Position numbers and translations under genes: made by a program
Shown here: in pieces, positions 53,144 through 64,000 of the stretch
Numbering within the stretch: position 1 is the first letter of the stretch
How the letters are laid out: each line of letters opens with the position of its first letter
Notes under the pieces: generated by a model
The model's database searches: none
The model's input: the letters and a program-made list of their open reading frames with translations, nothing else
Told to the model about the DNA's origin: nothing
Assembly: GCF_018873765.1 (NCBI RefSeq)
Contig: NC_057925.1
Location: forward strand, 48,930,010-48,994,009
Reading direction: 5' to 3'
DNA: 64,000 nucleotides
Source of the DNA: Telopea speciosissima
Taxonomy: Eukaryota; Streptophyta; Magnoliopsida; Proteales; Proteaceae

Positions 53144-54028
53144 GAAGTTGAACTTGAAGCACATGCTGTTAAAGGGATTGGTAAGACTCATGCAAAGTGG
53201 TCCCCAGTTTCCACAGCTTTGTATAGGATGCTTCCTGAGGTAATAAAAGGATAAATAGTTTATACTAACTTTTGTGCTCAATCTAAGAGCTGCAGTATTC
53301 AGGTTCTTTAGAAAGACATTGAGTCACACATTTGTTCGTTGTGAAGTAGGTTATGTTATTGCAAGAAGTGGAAGGTGAAAAAGCTGAAGAGCTTGTAAAT
53401 AAATGCCCAGTTAATGTATTTGACATTGAAGATGTTGCTAAGGGTAGGGAACCATGTTTTTCAATTATGAAAGTCATTGTCTATTTTCTTGGATTGAGCT
53501 AATTTGATCTATTGCTGATGCAAAGAACTATTGCTTTTAAAATGTTGGTGCCATTTTCTTACTCTCTAACATGGTCAATGAGTGGATCTACGTTAAGAGA
53601 GGTAGTGTCCAACACATGAATTAGTTTCTGACAACTGCTGCATCAATCACTTCTACTCTTTTTGTTTTGAAATATATGTCTGTAGCTTCTTGCAAGGTGG
53701 CCATTTATTTTAATAGTAAAAAATACTTAGTAGGCTAGTGGGACTTTTGACCTTGTGGCATACTACATGTGAATCATATTTGATGGTTTCTGGGGAAGGT
53801 TGTTTTTTCACTTGTTCCCGTGTGATTTCTGTTGTATATAATTTTAACCGTATCTCCCAGATCATTCCCATTGCTCCCTTCTTTATGATTGATGATTTTA
53901 CTGACAAGCAGGTAAGAAGAGGGCAACTGTAGCCCGACCATGAGCTTGCACGCTATGTAAGGAATACATTAGATGGGAAGACTGGGAGAAGCGTGTGGCA
54001 ATAAGGCGTGTTAAAGACCATTTCATCT
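53144..54028 (+). pseudogene. RNA polymerase I/III subunit AC40 (RPAC1)-like fragment, three exons, one stop
   Basis: RPAC1 is the alpha-like assembly subunit of nuclear RNA polymerases I and III. Exon 53144-53239 reads [20 protein letters not shown] and [12 protein letters not shown]. Exon 53350-53443: VMLLQEVEGEKAEELVNKCP, VNVFDIEDVAK. Exon 53912-54028: GKKRATVARP, TGA (53941-53943), ACTLCKEYIRWEDWEKRVAI, RRVKDHF. AG and GT borders are present on each. The stop replaces the Arg expected before ACTLC (CGA to TGA). The N-terminal exons and the final exon are not visible nearby, so this is a partial, probably dead copy. Homology is from recall of the AC40 pattern. Confidence 0.7.
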
Positions 54029-54592
54029 GTAAGTAGTGATGTGTATACATCAATAATTAACTAGGAAGATCATCTTTCCATGTTTCAGTGGTAACTGATT
54101 TTCTTGTTTATAAGCATCTGGTTATGCTTGCCTGCAGAACAACATAGATTCTACTAGTGCCTTTATCTGATACTTCGTATGTGGCCTGCATATGCATGTC
54201 TAAACTATTTGAGTCTTAGGTGAAACCTTGTATTGGTAGCACGGTGACTTAGGATTGCCTTGAGTCGAGAAAGGGCGTTTCACAGAGCATGAGGTTGTGA
54301 AACCTCTAAAAAGGCAGTCCCTCCATATTTCTTTTGTGACCTATAGGACCAGGGGCTCTGTGCAAGATCATACACCTCTGAGTCTGAGGTTTAGTTCAAG
54401 TTGCTCTTGATATTCTTTGTTCGACTTATAGGAAGAAAGAAAAAATATGCCCTATTTCACTTTCTGAAACTCAGAACTCTTAGCCGGGTCTTGACCATGC
54501 CATGAAAATATAAAATGAAATGTTCTGCAAAATATTTATATATAGTCTTGTTATAAGTATGTGATACAAGTTATTCTATCTACGGATTGCAT
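54029..54592. other. Downstream of the RPAC1-like fragment, no gene seen
   Basis: I looked for the last RPAC1 exon and found none. Confidence 0.4.
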
Positions 54593-54687
54593 TGTTGAAT
54601 GGCTTAGTGGGGTTTTGGCTTTACTTGAATTGGATTTGGAATGTTGAAGGGCTTAGTGGGCTTTTGGCTTACTTGAATTGGATTTGG
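54593..54687. repeat. Tandem repeat, two ~47-bp units
   Basis: TGTTGAATGGCTTAGTGGGG.. and TGTTGAAGGGCTTAGTGGGC.., both ending ACTTGAATTGGATTTGG. Confidence 0.75.
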
Positions 54688-54824
54688 TTGACTATAATCT
54701 CTGTCCTATGCGGACACAACCTAAGAAATAATTTAATTCTGACAACCTAAGATAATGGGGGCTGGGGAGAAGCTGAACAAGTTACAAAATTAAATAAACA
54801 TTTAAGAAATAGGGAGAAAAGTTG

Positions 54825-54971
54825 TGTGGGAGAGTGTACCGCCCATGCCCAGACACAAGAGGGGTGCGAAATGACCGCCCCACCCCCTGAAAGGTGGAAA
54901 TCCCACCCCTCAATATGCTAACTCTCGCTCTCATTGGCCCCATGCTCGCGTAGGGGCCACACTCTCCCACA
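54825..54971. mobile_element. Small MITE with TGTGGGAGAGTGT termini
   Basis: TGTGGGAGAGTGT (54825-54837) and ACACTCTCCCACA (54959-54971) are exact inverted repeats around a GC-rich core. Confidence 0.75.
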
Positions 54972-55194
54972 TAGAACGTCGGCCCATGAAATATATTCTA
55001 CCAACAACCAAAGCCTTAGTGAAGGTCATACATTGTTGTCACTTTCTCCTGCCATTGTCCTACACATTAATATTGAAATGGACAATTTTGCAAAATATTT
55101 CAGTTTCTCTAGACCTAAAAATAAGACCACTTGGTATATACAAAGAATGCATTATTTCATAGAACTTATGGTGAAATGATCAAAGTGTTTGGAA

Positions 55195-55295
55195 ACAGCC
55201 TCTGTGAAAACAGGTTAAGGCTGCATACATTATGACCCTCCCCAAACCCCAGAGTGGTGGGAGCTTCGTGCACTGGGTATGCTCTTTTTTGATTA
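55195..55295 (+). mobile_element. SINE family 1, partial copy
   Basis: AACAGCCTCTGTGAAAACAG, TAAGGCTGCATACATTATGA, GGGAGCTTCGTGCACTGGGT. The 5' box region is eroded. Confidence 0.65.
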
Positions 55296-55675
55296 AAGTG
55301 TTAAATGCCTTCATACAAAATACCAAATTTAGAGCCAAAATTGGGGAAATGGGTTGGAATAGTCGTAATTGGAGAATATTTCAAACTTGCTTAAGAACTT
55401 ACAGATCTTTGGATATGCAAACCTCTCCCAAACTCATCTAAACTCCCATGATAAGGTTGGAAGGAGATTCAAGAATCTTTGCACACATTTGGGTTGCAAC
55501 TTCAAGAAAGGGCCAAGTTCGTAGAACTTGTCATCTTGGTTCAGTTTTTTTTGGTTAGATTTAAGCAATGTTGGAATGCTAATTCATGTCATACTATGAA
55601 AGTTTGTTGGATTCTTACAAAATTTAAGCATCTTAATATCTGCAAAAAAATCTGTCCAGCTAAGGCTGTTCTCTG

Positions 55676-55790
55676 GAAACAGCTTCTCTACAAAGCAGGG
55701 GTAAGGCTGCATACATTATGACCTTCCCCAGACCCTGCAATGGCGCCGTGGCGGTAGCCTCGTGCACTGGGTACGCCCCTTTGTTTTTTC
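55676..55790 (+). mobile_element. SINE family 1, partial copy
   Basis: AACAGCTTCTCTACAAAGCA, GTAAGGCTGCATACATTATG, TAGCCTCGTGCACTGGGTAC then a T-rich end. Confidence 0.65.
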
Positions 55791-56956
55791 ATCAGATGCA
55801 GAAAAGCGGCGGCTGAGACAGAGAAATGATCAGGGTTTTAATTAAATATTTACTTTTTCACTGTTGTCTCTAATCTGCATCTTCAAGAGATACCAGTCAG
55901 GAGTGGACCCAAAATTTATTCATAAAGGGAAGAAGTCCCTTTTGCATTTGGGAAACATGTAAATGAAAATTAGCCAGTTTTGGTTTACAAGACTTTGTGT
56001 TTATGATTTGGATTCTCTCTCTCTCTCTTGTTGCTTTTGATTGGATTCTGTCCTAGGATCAAAAGCACTGGATCATGTTGTATGATATGTTACAGAGAAA
56101 AGGTAGAGACAAGGTTGGAGTACTCAAGACCATTATAATTGATTAAACATGTTTGTGTAGGTATCATTACCTTCAGGAGAGGAAGATACACGCCAGCATT
56201 ATCTCCTTTGCTTCAATGTAGATGACAGAGGTATGCTCTCCATGTATCAAAGTCTCAAAAGGGATAGGGTTGTCGGAAATCTGAATCAAGTCTCACCATC
56301 AAGCTGGACCCATACCCTTACCCCACCTCACGTCGTAGACACTGAACCCAGAGTTTTAATCCACCTCCCACCTAATTAGTTTTGATATTAAATATCAAAA
56401 GCAGTCCAGTTCCTTCGGAACTCCCCTATCCAGGGATAGCTTTGGATGTCACTTTAGGTTTGTTAAATTTTGGATGGATTCAAGAAATGTAACTCAAGAA
56501 TCTCTCTTGATAATTTTTTTTTGTAACCCTAATAAGAAAAAAGAAAGGGTGAAATGTCTTGTTCTCCGACCCCCAATAATAATAGGGGAGTTTTTCATGC
56601 ACAGCCGTCTAAAGAGTGGTGGGTTATGATGCCTCAAACGGGAGGGGGATTTGGTCATTTCGACCCACTCTTGTGTAATGGCGAAGGTCTGTGCTTGACG
56701 GTGCATGGTCATGCATGTAACCTGTTGCCAATGAAATATTAACATTTGAAGAGTTTTTAAATGTCTTCTAAAGGGAAACTGATGCCCTCTCATATGCCCC
56801 ATCTCCTCCCAGACAAGTGGGTCCTTTAAATATGGAGCGTGCGACATTCTCCCATGTTCCCATTGGTTTGGCTTGGGAAATTCCAACATAAACCTTTTGC
56901 CAACTAATACCCTTGTTGAACTGATGAGTTGAGTTTTACTGTTAAGTTGATCATTA
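55791..56956. other. Intergenic with one exon-like block
   Basis: 56162-56231 lies between TTTGTGTAG and GTATGCTC and reads VSLPSGEEDTRQHYLLCFNV, which looks like an exon but stands alone and is not recognised. The rest shows no gene. Confidence 0.3.
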
Positions 56957-57772
56957 TCGTCTCCTGTTCCCTCTCCGGTATAGTGGTCCAGTTCCTCTCA
57001 TAGGGGGTGGGAAATGACAACCTAACCCTTGGTCCGAAAACACAGCTTGAAGAAGGTTAAAATTAGAGATGTAAATAGGTATTTGAAAATTCGTATTTGA
57101 TTCGCGTTCGTATCCGTTTAGGAGAATCCGAACCTGTCCGAAGCTAATCGGATACAAATATGGTAATTCCCCCATCCGATCGATTATTATCTGATTCGTT
57201 TAGTAATCCCGACAGTAATAAAATATCTGAAACATATCTTTGTGTCTGTTTATCTTTTTAAGTTACTTTATTGGATTTATCTTTTTAAGTTACTTTATTG
57301 GATTTTGTTATTTTATTTTTATAATTTTATAAGTTAAGATAATGTGATTCTTTTTTTATATTTTCTATTGGTTTATATATATTGTTTTATGCAATGTGAT
57401 ACGTGAAATCACATATCTATGTGAGAAAATCAAAGACTAAGAAGAGTAGAAGAAAGGGTAGTTATTGAACTCTCAAGTCTCAACCCTAATCTTCATCATA
57501 AAAACGGTAAAGATGTCAATGGATAGCCGAAAATTCGTATTCGATCCACATTCATATCCATTTAGGAGAATTCGTATTTAAAAAGTCATTATCCGGAAAC
57601 TAACCAAATCTGTTCGAAAACCGATAGGATGTTATCCGAATCCGTTCGAATATAAACGGATGCGAATATGATAATGCCACTATCCGATCGAATTCGATCC
57701 ATTTACATCTCTAGTTAAAATGTCATTTTCGTCTCCTTATGAGAGGAACTGGGCCACTGTATCGATCAGGAA
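56957..57772. mobile_element. Hairpin MITE split by a hAT-like element
   Basis: Left arm CGTCTCCTGTTCCC..CAGTTCCTCTCATAGGGGG; right arm TATGAGAGGAACTGGGCCAC..GGAAATAGGACAGG. These are the arms of the family at 22244-22405, separated by 57064-57713. Confidence 0.75.
57064..57713. mobile_element. hAT-like non-autonomous element, 650 bp
   Basis: Termini TAGAGATGTAAAT and ATTTACATCTCTA, perfect 8-bp target duplication GTTAAAAT (57056-57063, 57714-57721). The interior is two inverted blocks of ATTCGTATTCGAT / GGATGCGAATATG words. No transposase. Confidence 0.85.
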
Positions 57773-58772
57773 ATAGGACAGGAAAAAAATTGTCATGGGT
57801 TCCTAGAGTGAGAAAGAAATGTGTATCCCTAATAAGTATGGGGGTTATTTGTTATTGGTTTCTTAAATTTTGAGTGAGCATTAGTGAGTTTTTGTAACCC
57901 TATTAGGCAACTACCATGGATTATTGTCACTAGACAAAATAAAGGTCTTCTCCCTTATATGCTAATGTAATAATTGATTCAATGAAAGCTATGATATGAG
58001 GAGCCTTGAGTGGGGTTTGGGTCCATGAGTCTGCATTAGGAGTCTTATTTTGACTTGAGCACTAAAGAGTTAAACGGAAAGATAATGGAGTCAACTTAAA
58101 TCATACTTATCTCTAACTTGAACTATTGACCTACTTTTACCTTGTGACTCGAAGTTTAGTTTTCTTTTCCTAATAATTTGGAAAGGTTTAGTGGGTCGAT
58201 TCTACAACTTCAAGTCTTCAACCTAAGACTTGGTTTGTCATCTTGGAAAAACTTTAGAGGACAGGTTGAGCCTGTCAACAATAATTTTTAAAACCTCAAG
58301 TGGAGAAAAAAATAAAAGAAAGAAAAATTTGAAGCAAATGTGATCCCTGATTTTATAGTTAAGAAACTTTAGAGGTTCTAGTGGATATGCTTGTCTTAAA
58401 TATAAATAAAGAGTTTATTTTGGTGTATAGTGGGGACTTTTCTGCAGGCCTTCTTCTCTTTTTATATTTTTAATATAAACTATAAATTTTTGTAATAAAC
58501 CAAAAATTATTATTATTATTAATTCCACAAAAGCTCCTATTTTTATCAAATTGGTTGGCAGATCCATCAATGGCTCTCTTATGAGTATCCTCTCAGATCT
58601 CGAATGGGCCCCATACTAGCTGTTGATTGGATTCAACATTGATTAAACTCAACATTGATAGAGTTGCTTCTTCTCACTGAAAATTAGGTGTTGAGAAAAA
58701 GAATCCCCTCACCACTGCCATCGGTTCCATTTGATTGGACTAGGAGGGTGTGTTTTCAACCCTATATTATAT
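57773..58772. other. Intergenic, no gene seen
   Basis: AT-rich. An ATT repeat near 58510-58520. Nothing recognised. Confidence 0.4.
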
Positions 58773-58880
58773 GGAAAATTATCTCCTCTAGTTCCTTGCT
58801 CAGCCCAGTTCCTCTAATAGGGGGTGGTGGACCCCACTTGCATAGAATATTCGGGTAGGGGTAGGGTGATCAAATAAAGT
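58773..58880. mobile_element. Hairpin MITE family, truncated copy
   Basis: ATTATCTCCTCTAGTTCC..CAGTTCCTCTAATAGGGGGTG and GGACCCCAC as at 22244. The right arm is missing. Confidence 0.6.
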
Positions 58881-59029
58881 TACCATTGTGAACTTGATCC
58901 CTTTCTTGAGGAATGCAAGACAATGGATTCACCTATGGATTCTACAAACCTACGTGAGCATCTATAATTGGGACCTTGAAAAGGTATGACTTGAAAAATA
59001 CATTCCTCCTATATCTACTGGTTTGACAT

Positions 59030-60195
59030 TTTTTGTGTCCCAAATTCTGTCGTTAGGAAGTCGGAGTCGTTCATGGCTGCCTTTTTTTGGAGGGGCAGTG
59101 ATGCATCTATAACTATTATGACTATATAATATAGTAGAATCACTGGCGCAGAGTCAAAAATGGATTTTCCCCGGAGTCTATTGATGAACCAATCCAATAA
59201 ATCCACTCATAACAAGTTCCTATATGATTTCTGGTAGAATCGGGAAGCATTAAGTACAAGCAAGATAGTATTTCTTCACCCGATCAGTTGGTCTACTGTT
59301 TGCCTTCATAAGGATGAAGGAGACTTCGGTTTGTGCAGAATTAAGGATGTCAACAAAGCCGATATCCTTAAAATAGTTCGGAAGTTGGTGGTTAAGAGGA
59401 AAGTGTTTGGGTTGATTGGGTTTACTTACACCTCCTCTACAAGGACACCATATGGATTGCTCCCTCTACTTCTGATGCTTCCTGGGTCCGAAAGAAGATT
59501 TTGTAGTAAAGATATCTTGCCTATGGGGTTATTAAATCCCAAATTGAAGATGGAACTAGCAAGATTTTAGCTGGAGTATTTGCACCCTCATGTAGTACTT
59601 ATCCATGAGGGTGGCTCGATCAAAGCTTGGCACAAGCTGAGTTGGTTTAAGAAACACATCCCTCGACACAGTTTCACTGTTTGAAGGGTGTTCTCCTGCT
59701 ATCTTTTTAACCAGACTTTTCTTCTCCAACGCCAAATCCCAGTTTCTCATTCTAGCCGTCTATGTTAGAATGCATATGAGAACATCGAACACCTCTTCTT
59801 CCACTGCCTATTCTCCTCCTTAGTTTGGAAAGGCTTGCTGTCCAGATGCTACCTTCAAGGAAGGAGAATCTTGTCGTTTGAGAGAGAATGAATATGAGTG
59901 GACATGACCTTTGATGGGAAAACTTGTATTTGGAACTTCTATGTACCACATTTAGCTAAAACGTAACCTTAGAGGATGGACTTCTAAGTCCAAATCCTTC
60001 CAAAGGACACTATCCTTTTTAATGTCAGATCCAAGATTTTTTGGAGCTCCCTCCTGTTGTGCCAACACCCTAGAAATTGGTTAATTGTTGATGTTTGGGG
60101 GATTTCCCCTGCTATTATTTTGGTCCCATGATTGCCCCTCCTTGTAAAACCAGGGCCTTGTAATTTGTATCCGTTTCTCTCTATTTTTTGGTCAT
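59030..60195 (+). mobile_element. L1-type LINE 3' end, decayed
   Basis: Text of the C-terminal part of plant L1 ORF2 across shifting frames: MAAFFWRG, PISWSTVCLHKDEG-like, GDFGLCRIKDVNKADILKIV, KLVVK, then zf-RVT-like IPRHSFTV, CWNAYENIEHLFFHC (Cys/His cluster) and LVWKGLL. It ends near CCAGGGCCTTGTAATTTGTA and an A-rich stretch. Confidence 0.65.
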
Positions 60196-60289
60196 GAATT
60201 TCTTATTCATAAAAAAATAGCAATTCATATAATTTATTTTTTATGAAACAATTTTATATAATTTCATTGGGGAAAAGAATGATATCTGG

Positions 60290-60430
60290 TCATGTGGCCC
60301 CTGTGCTTAGACGTAGATCGCACGTGAAAGTACCGCTCTACCCCCAAAGAAAGGCAGAAATCCGACCTAGGGCAATGCTTGCATGCGTACTCCCAATGAT
60401 CGGCGCGTGTGTACAGGCTCTAGAGGCCCA
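60290..60430. repeat. GC-rich dispersed repeat
   Basis: Shares words (GGCCCCTGTGC.., AAGGCAGAAATCC, GCAGTGTTCTC) with 9530-9690, 25290-25395 and the core of 54825-54971. 60431-61990 beyond it shows AT-rich sequence and a near-duplicate GTTTTAAAGATTAAATTTTC (61204, 61280), no gene. Confidence 0.4.
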
Positions 60431-61994
60431 AGCAGTGTTCTCTTGCCCAAATTCATTAATTCTTTTCATAGTACTATGGTTTCTTCCCTTCCCTTATCGT
60501 CTTCACTAGAAACATAGAGGGAAATTGATGGATTCATTGAATCAAACTTATAACTTTGGATTAAGTTTCCCTCCAACCATAGAGGACGGTTCACCCACCA
60601 TCTTAGGGTTCACAAACCCCTCTTAGGATTTTTGTATGTTCCAAAATACTCCCGATACCTTTACCTGCCCTCTACGAACCCATGGTGAATGGGATCCCAT
60701 TCTCCGTGGGTGGAGGGAAACTCATCCTATAACTTTTGCCATTTTATGCAGTTCTGTCCCATTTTATGCAGTTCTGTAACCAATTAAAGAGAAATTTGCT
60801 GATCCCAACTTAAAGTAGGTAGGTTGAATGTAGATTTTTATGATTTCATTTAAACCAAATTATAACAGAAACATGAGTGACATATACATAAATAATGAAC
60901 TTAATGAGAGCAAAACGAATTGCTATTAATCATTTGGTTGTTGCAAATTGATTGATTTTTATTGACATTTCATGAGAGCAATTTTCATTACACGAAAATA
61001 AATCCTAAAATAATGTAATATGTCATATAAAATATATAGAAGCAAACATTAGGTTTTAGTAATTGTATTACTTCATATACATGGAAATCTAGTGGTCCTA
61101 GTTGTATCATTTGCACCCAATAGGCTTTTGTTTTCGTACCAAAAAAAAAAAAGGGCTTTTGTTTAAACTTTAAAATCCTTATGCTGTATAGTTTTGACCT
61201 AAAGTTTTAAAGATTAAATTTTCTTTCACTCATGAAGAAGGGAGTTCTCCGATGAATTTTGAAGACGAAAGTTTTCTAAAGTTTTAAAGATTAAATTTTC
61301 CTTCACCCATGAAGAAGGAAGTTTCCTAGTGATATGAACGCATGATTCGAGTCTTGGATCATCATGACACTTCCATCCCTCTATTTATGAAGTCAAAATC
61401 ACCCCTACCTAATGTAATCTGACGGTACCAATGGCCATACTGAAGGAATTCCTCCTTCATGGTAGGTGAAGATATAAACTCAGTCTAAATTTAGAAAATT
61501 TTCATATTTAAAATTCATTTTTAAGAGCGATGTTTTGAACCTAAATTCTATTTAGGTTTCCATTTCATGCATTGTTAGTTTGCGCCTTGACTTGTACTAA
61601 CCTTTAAATAATGCTCCTAATGAGATTGGTAATTTTTATTTTTTGGTAAAGAATGAGATTGGTAATTAGTGCAAAATATTCAAACCCTCATGTATTGCAA
61701 GGTCTCTTTACTGATAATTTCACTAGTATAGATTTTAATGTCGTAACTATATGAACTTATGGCCTGTCCATAACTCTGTAAAATCTTTGCCTCGGTAATT
61801 TAGTTTCTTTTTCTCATCCAAAAAAAAAAATAATAAAAAAAAAGGTCTCCTTAGTTCATTAATTCTTTTCCCCTCCCCCTTTTGTGGAAAAAAGCAAATA
61901 ATTTATAAAATGTTTGTAGTCTTTGACTCTTTACAGATTATATGTTACCCAATAGAATTAAACTATGATCTCTATCACTATATAGTCTATACAA

Positions 61995-62127
61995 GGATTC
62001 GGCTCCTCTCCAGTGCACATCATGTGGCTGGGGAGCCCTGATCCCGACATGTTGGCGTGTGGATCGGGGACTCTCCAGCCTTACAATGTGCGTTGCACAC
62101 CGTGCCGTGCGGGAGAGGATTGAACCC
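61995..62127. mobile_element. MITE with CCTCTCC-type termini
   Basis: GGATTCGGCTCCTCTCCAGT at the left against the complement of GCGGGAGAGGATTGAACCC at the right. Confidence 0.55.
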
Positions 62128-62361
62128 ACTTGCAAAAACAATGTTGCATTTTCATTCGTTGTTTGTTTTGGCAAAACATCACAAACGTAACTGGTCTACT
62201 TCATGGGATGGTTCACAAATGAGAGTAAATTGCTTTGAATTACTCATCAATCCTCATTAAGGGCAGCCCAGTCCACCTCTTAAAAACCTCCCCTCCTCCA
62301 AAAAAAAAGAAATAATCTCCAACACACACAAGTCAAACAAGATAGAGAGATAGGGAGATTT

Positions 62362-62484
62362 TGGAATTCAGATCCTCTCCAGTGTGCTAGTGCGTCCAGC
62401 ACATATTGGATGGCTGAGCGGATTGGCACGCAGCCCAAGGACAACACCAGTCGTCCGATGCATGCTGGAGAAAATCCGATTCTA
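62362..62484. mobile_element. MITE, related CCTCTCCAG termini
   Basis: GAATTCAGATCCTCTCCAG and the complement of CTGGAGAAAATCCGATTCT; the core GGATGGCTGAGCGGATTGGC is GC-rich. A TATCGG-type repeat follows (62490-62655). Confidence 0.55.
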
Positions 62485-62956
62485 AGATTTAATCCACAAT
62501 ATCAGATCTAGTATTGATCACCACGGATATCAATACGAAATTGAGCAGAAGCAGCTGAATTTTAAAAATATATCACCTTATTTGTTGTATTGATATCGAT
62601 CACAACTAATACTGATATTGTCAAACTGATACTGATACCTAAAACCCTGGAAAGAGAGCCATTGCTGAGTAACAAACTTAGGAGTACCATGTCCATGTGA
62701 CTTGAGAATCTATCAAGAAAATTTTATTTTCTTCGAGCCCTAGATTGTTTTGTTGTAAAATTTTTCATGTAAATTACATGAAATTTTTTCTTTATATAAA
62801 ATTTTCTTGTTTTCAATTCTTTTGTTTTTATTTTATATTTGAAATTTTTTATTTTACAAAAACAAAATATTTGCCTTATTCTATAGAAACAAAGAAAGTC
62901 ATAAAAGAACAAAAGAAAAAAGAAATAGCTGGTCATATACTAGTATCCATACGATC

Positions 62957-63052
62957 ATTAGTGATCACGGGTTTGAGTTTGGAAACAACCTTTTTGTGAA
63001 AGTACAGTCCTCATACCTCGCAATGGCGAAAGCCTCTGATACGCCATTTTTT
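62957..63052 (+). mobile_element. SINE family 1 with 13-bp target duplication
   Basis: TATCCATACGATC is exact at 62944-62956 and 63053-63065. The insert has box-B-like GGGTTTGAGTTTG, then AAACAACC..GAAAG and CGCAATGGCGAAAGCC, ending in T-rich DNA. The middle GGTAAGGCTG part is shortened. Confidence 0.8.
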
Positions 63053-63065
63053 TATCCATACGATC

Positions 63066-64000
63066 CTATGAATTGATTGCCCATACCTTCACTTGGAAGT
63101 TGGAGTTTGAAAGAACCTTTTTTGTTTTTTTTTGATGAGGCAAGTGAAGAACCACAAACATTCGCGTGGGGACCATTTTTTCTCTTATAATTTTTAATGC
63201 TGGTCTGGTCTGATCTGGTCCAAAAGCTGAACAATTAGTTATTGTTGTCGAGCATTTTAGGGTCATTACTAGTCTGGTACAACAACCGTCTCCCCTGGCT
63301 GTGGTTTCCTACTTCCTACTTTGATGCTTGAAGTTTGAAGGGGTACCTCCCTCTATGTCTCTCTACCTCATCCATATTTGAGCAACCCATGTAAGTTGCT
63401 GCATTCCATCCAATGTTCAAAATTTTGGAATCGGGCCGAATCTTGTTTATATCAAATCAAAATCGGTCCAGAATTAATAGAAAACGGCTAAAAAACACCC
63501 TAACCCTAGTTCTTGTCTAAGATCAATTTGGTCCAGATCGGCCTAATTCTATCATTCTTCAACGATAAATGTTTTTAAAAAAAAAATTCCCAACACCCCT
63601 CCCCCAACCCTATAAAAAAAAAAAGAAGGAACTCCCAATGAATTAGGAGTGTATTAATAGTTAAGACAGTAGTATTAAGGAGTTACATTAGTCTTTACTC
63701 TATTAATAGACTATTTAAGTGCTTGAAAATAATAAAGAAAAGAGCTCTATGAATGAGAGAGAAAGGGCAAGGTTTTTTTTTTATACAATTTTTATTGGCC
63801 AACTCTTTTTATTTTTTATTTTTTATTATAATTGCTTGGGTGCTTTTAGTTGTAAGCACATTGATTACCCGTTAAATTGTAAACAATATTTGAAATATAG
63901 TTGAAAATTTGTTGGATACATGTATGTATTCTCTAACCCTATGGTGTACATTGTGCCTCCTCACAAAAGGATTATATTCATATTTTTTAAAATGATAATT
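63066..64000. other. Right end of window, no gene seen
   Basis: Low-complexity A/T tracts and CGGGCCGAATC / AATCGGTCC words of the dispersed repeats. Nothing coding supported. Confidence 0.4.

Noticed and set aside
56162-56231. Exon-like block VSLPSGEEDTRQHYLLCFNV
   Set aside because: Splice-like borders, but no partner exons and no recognised family; recorded only as a note.

Overview
This is plant nuclear DNA. It has GT-AG introns in AT-rich DNA, a cellulose-synthase-like gene, two class I small heat-shock genes, and dense Ty1/copia, Ty3-like, LINE, RTE, SINE, MITE and MULE remains. Nothing fixes the species. The gene families and repeat styles fit a non-grass angiosperm, and an early-diverging eudicot is a guess.

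Layout: (1) 0.35-3.66 kb, minus: the first four exons of a CslE-type cellulose synthase-like gene, running off the left edge. (2) 3.7-9.9 kb: repeats, a broken DEMETER/ROS1-like fragment, a miniature Ty3-like LTR element and two SINEs. (3) 9.93-21.99 kb, minus: a SAWADEE-domain gene that I rebuild as six exons with an unbroken 438-residue frame. Its 9.4 kb first intron holds a gag-only LTR retrotransposon (A), which was itself split by a young copia element (B). (4) 23.3-31.7 kb: a tandem segmental duplication, each copy with an intact sHSP gene behind a heat-shock element and TATA box. The second copy also holds a Pack-MULE carrying pieces of an amino-acid transporter and an RBR ubiquitin ligase. 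(5) 32.8-51.6 kb: a copia graveyard. F is a scrambled element with two inverted U3 ends. E is a minus-strand element interrupted by C, a chimera whose gag-integrase half is inverted. G is a decayed plus-strand element hit by a MITE. (6) 51.6-64 kb: RTE/LINE pieces, a broken RNA polymerase I/III AC40 (RPAC1)-like fragment, a hAT-like element nested in a hairpin MITE, SINEs and noncoding sequence.

Three host loci look functional: CslE, the SAWADEE gene and the sHSP pair. They are unrelated in pathway (cell-wall polysaccharide synthesis, probable chromatin/RNA-directed DNA methylation, protein folding under heat). What joins them is the transposon traffic around and inside them. Target-site duplications let the order of insertion be read: B after A; C after E; the nested MITE after the Pack-MULE; the hAT after its hairpin host.
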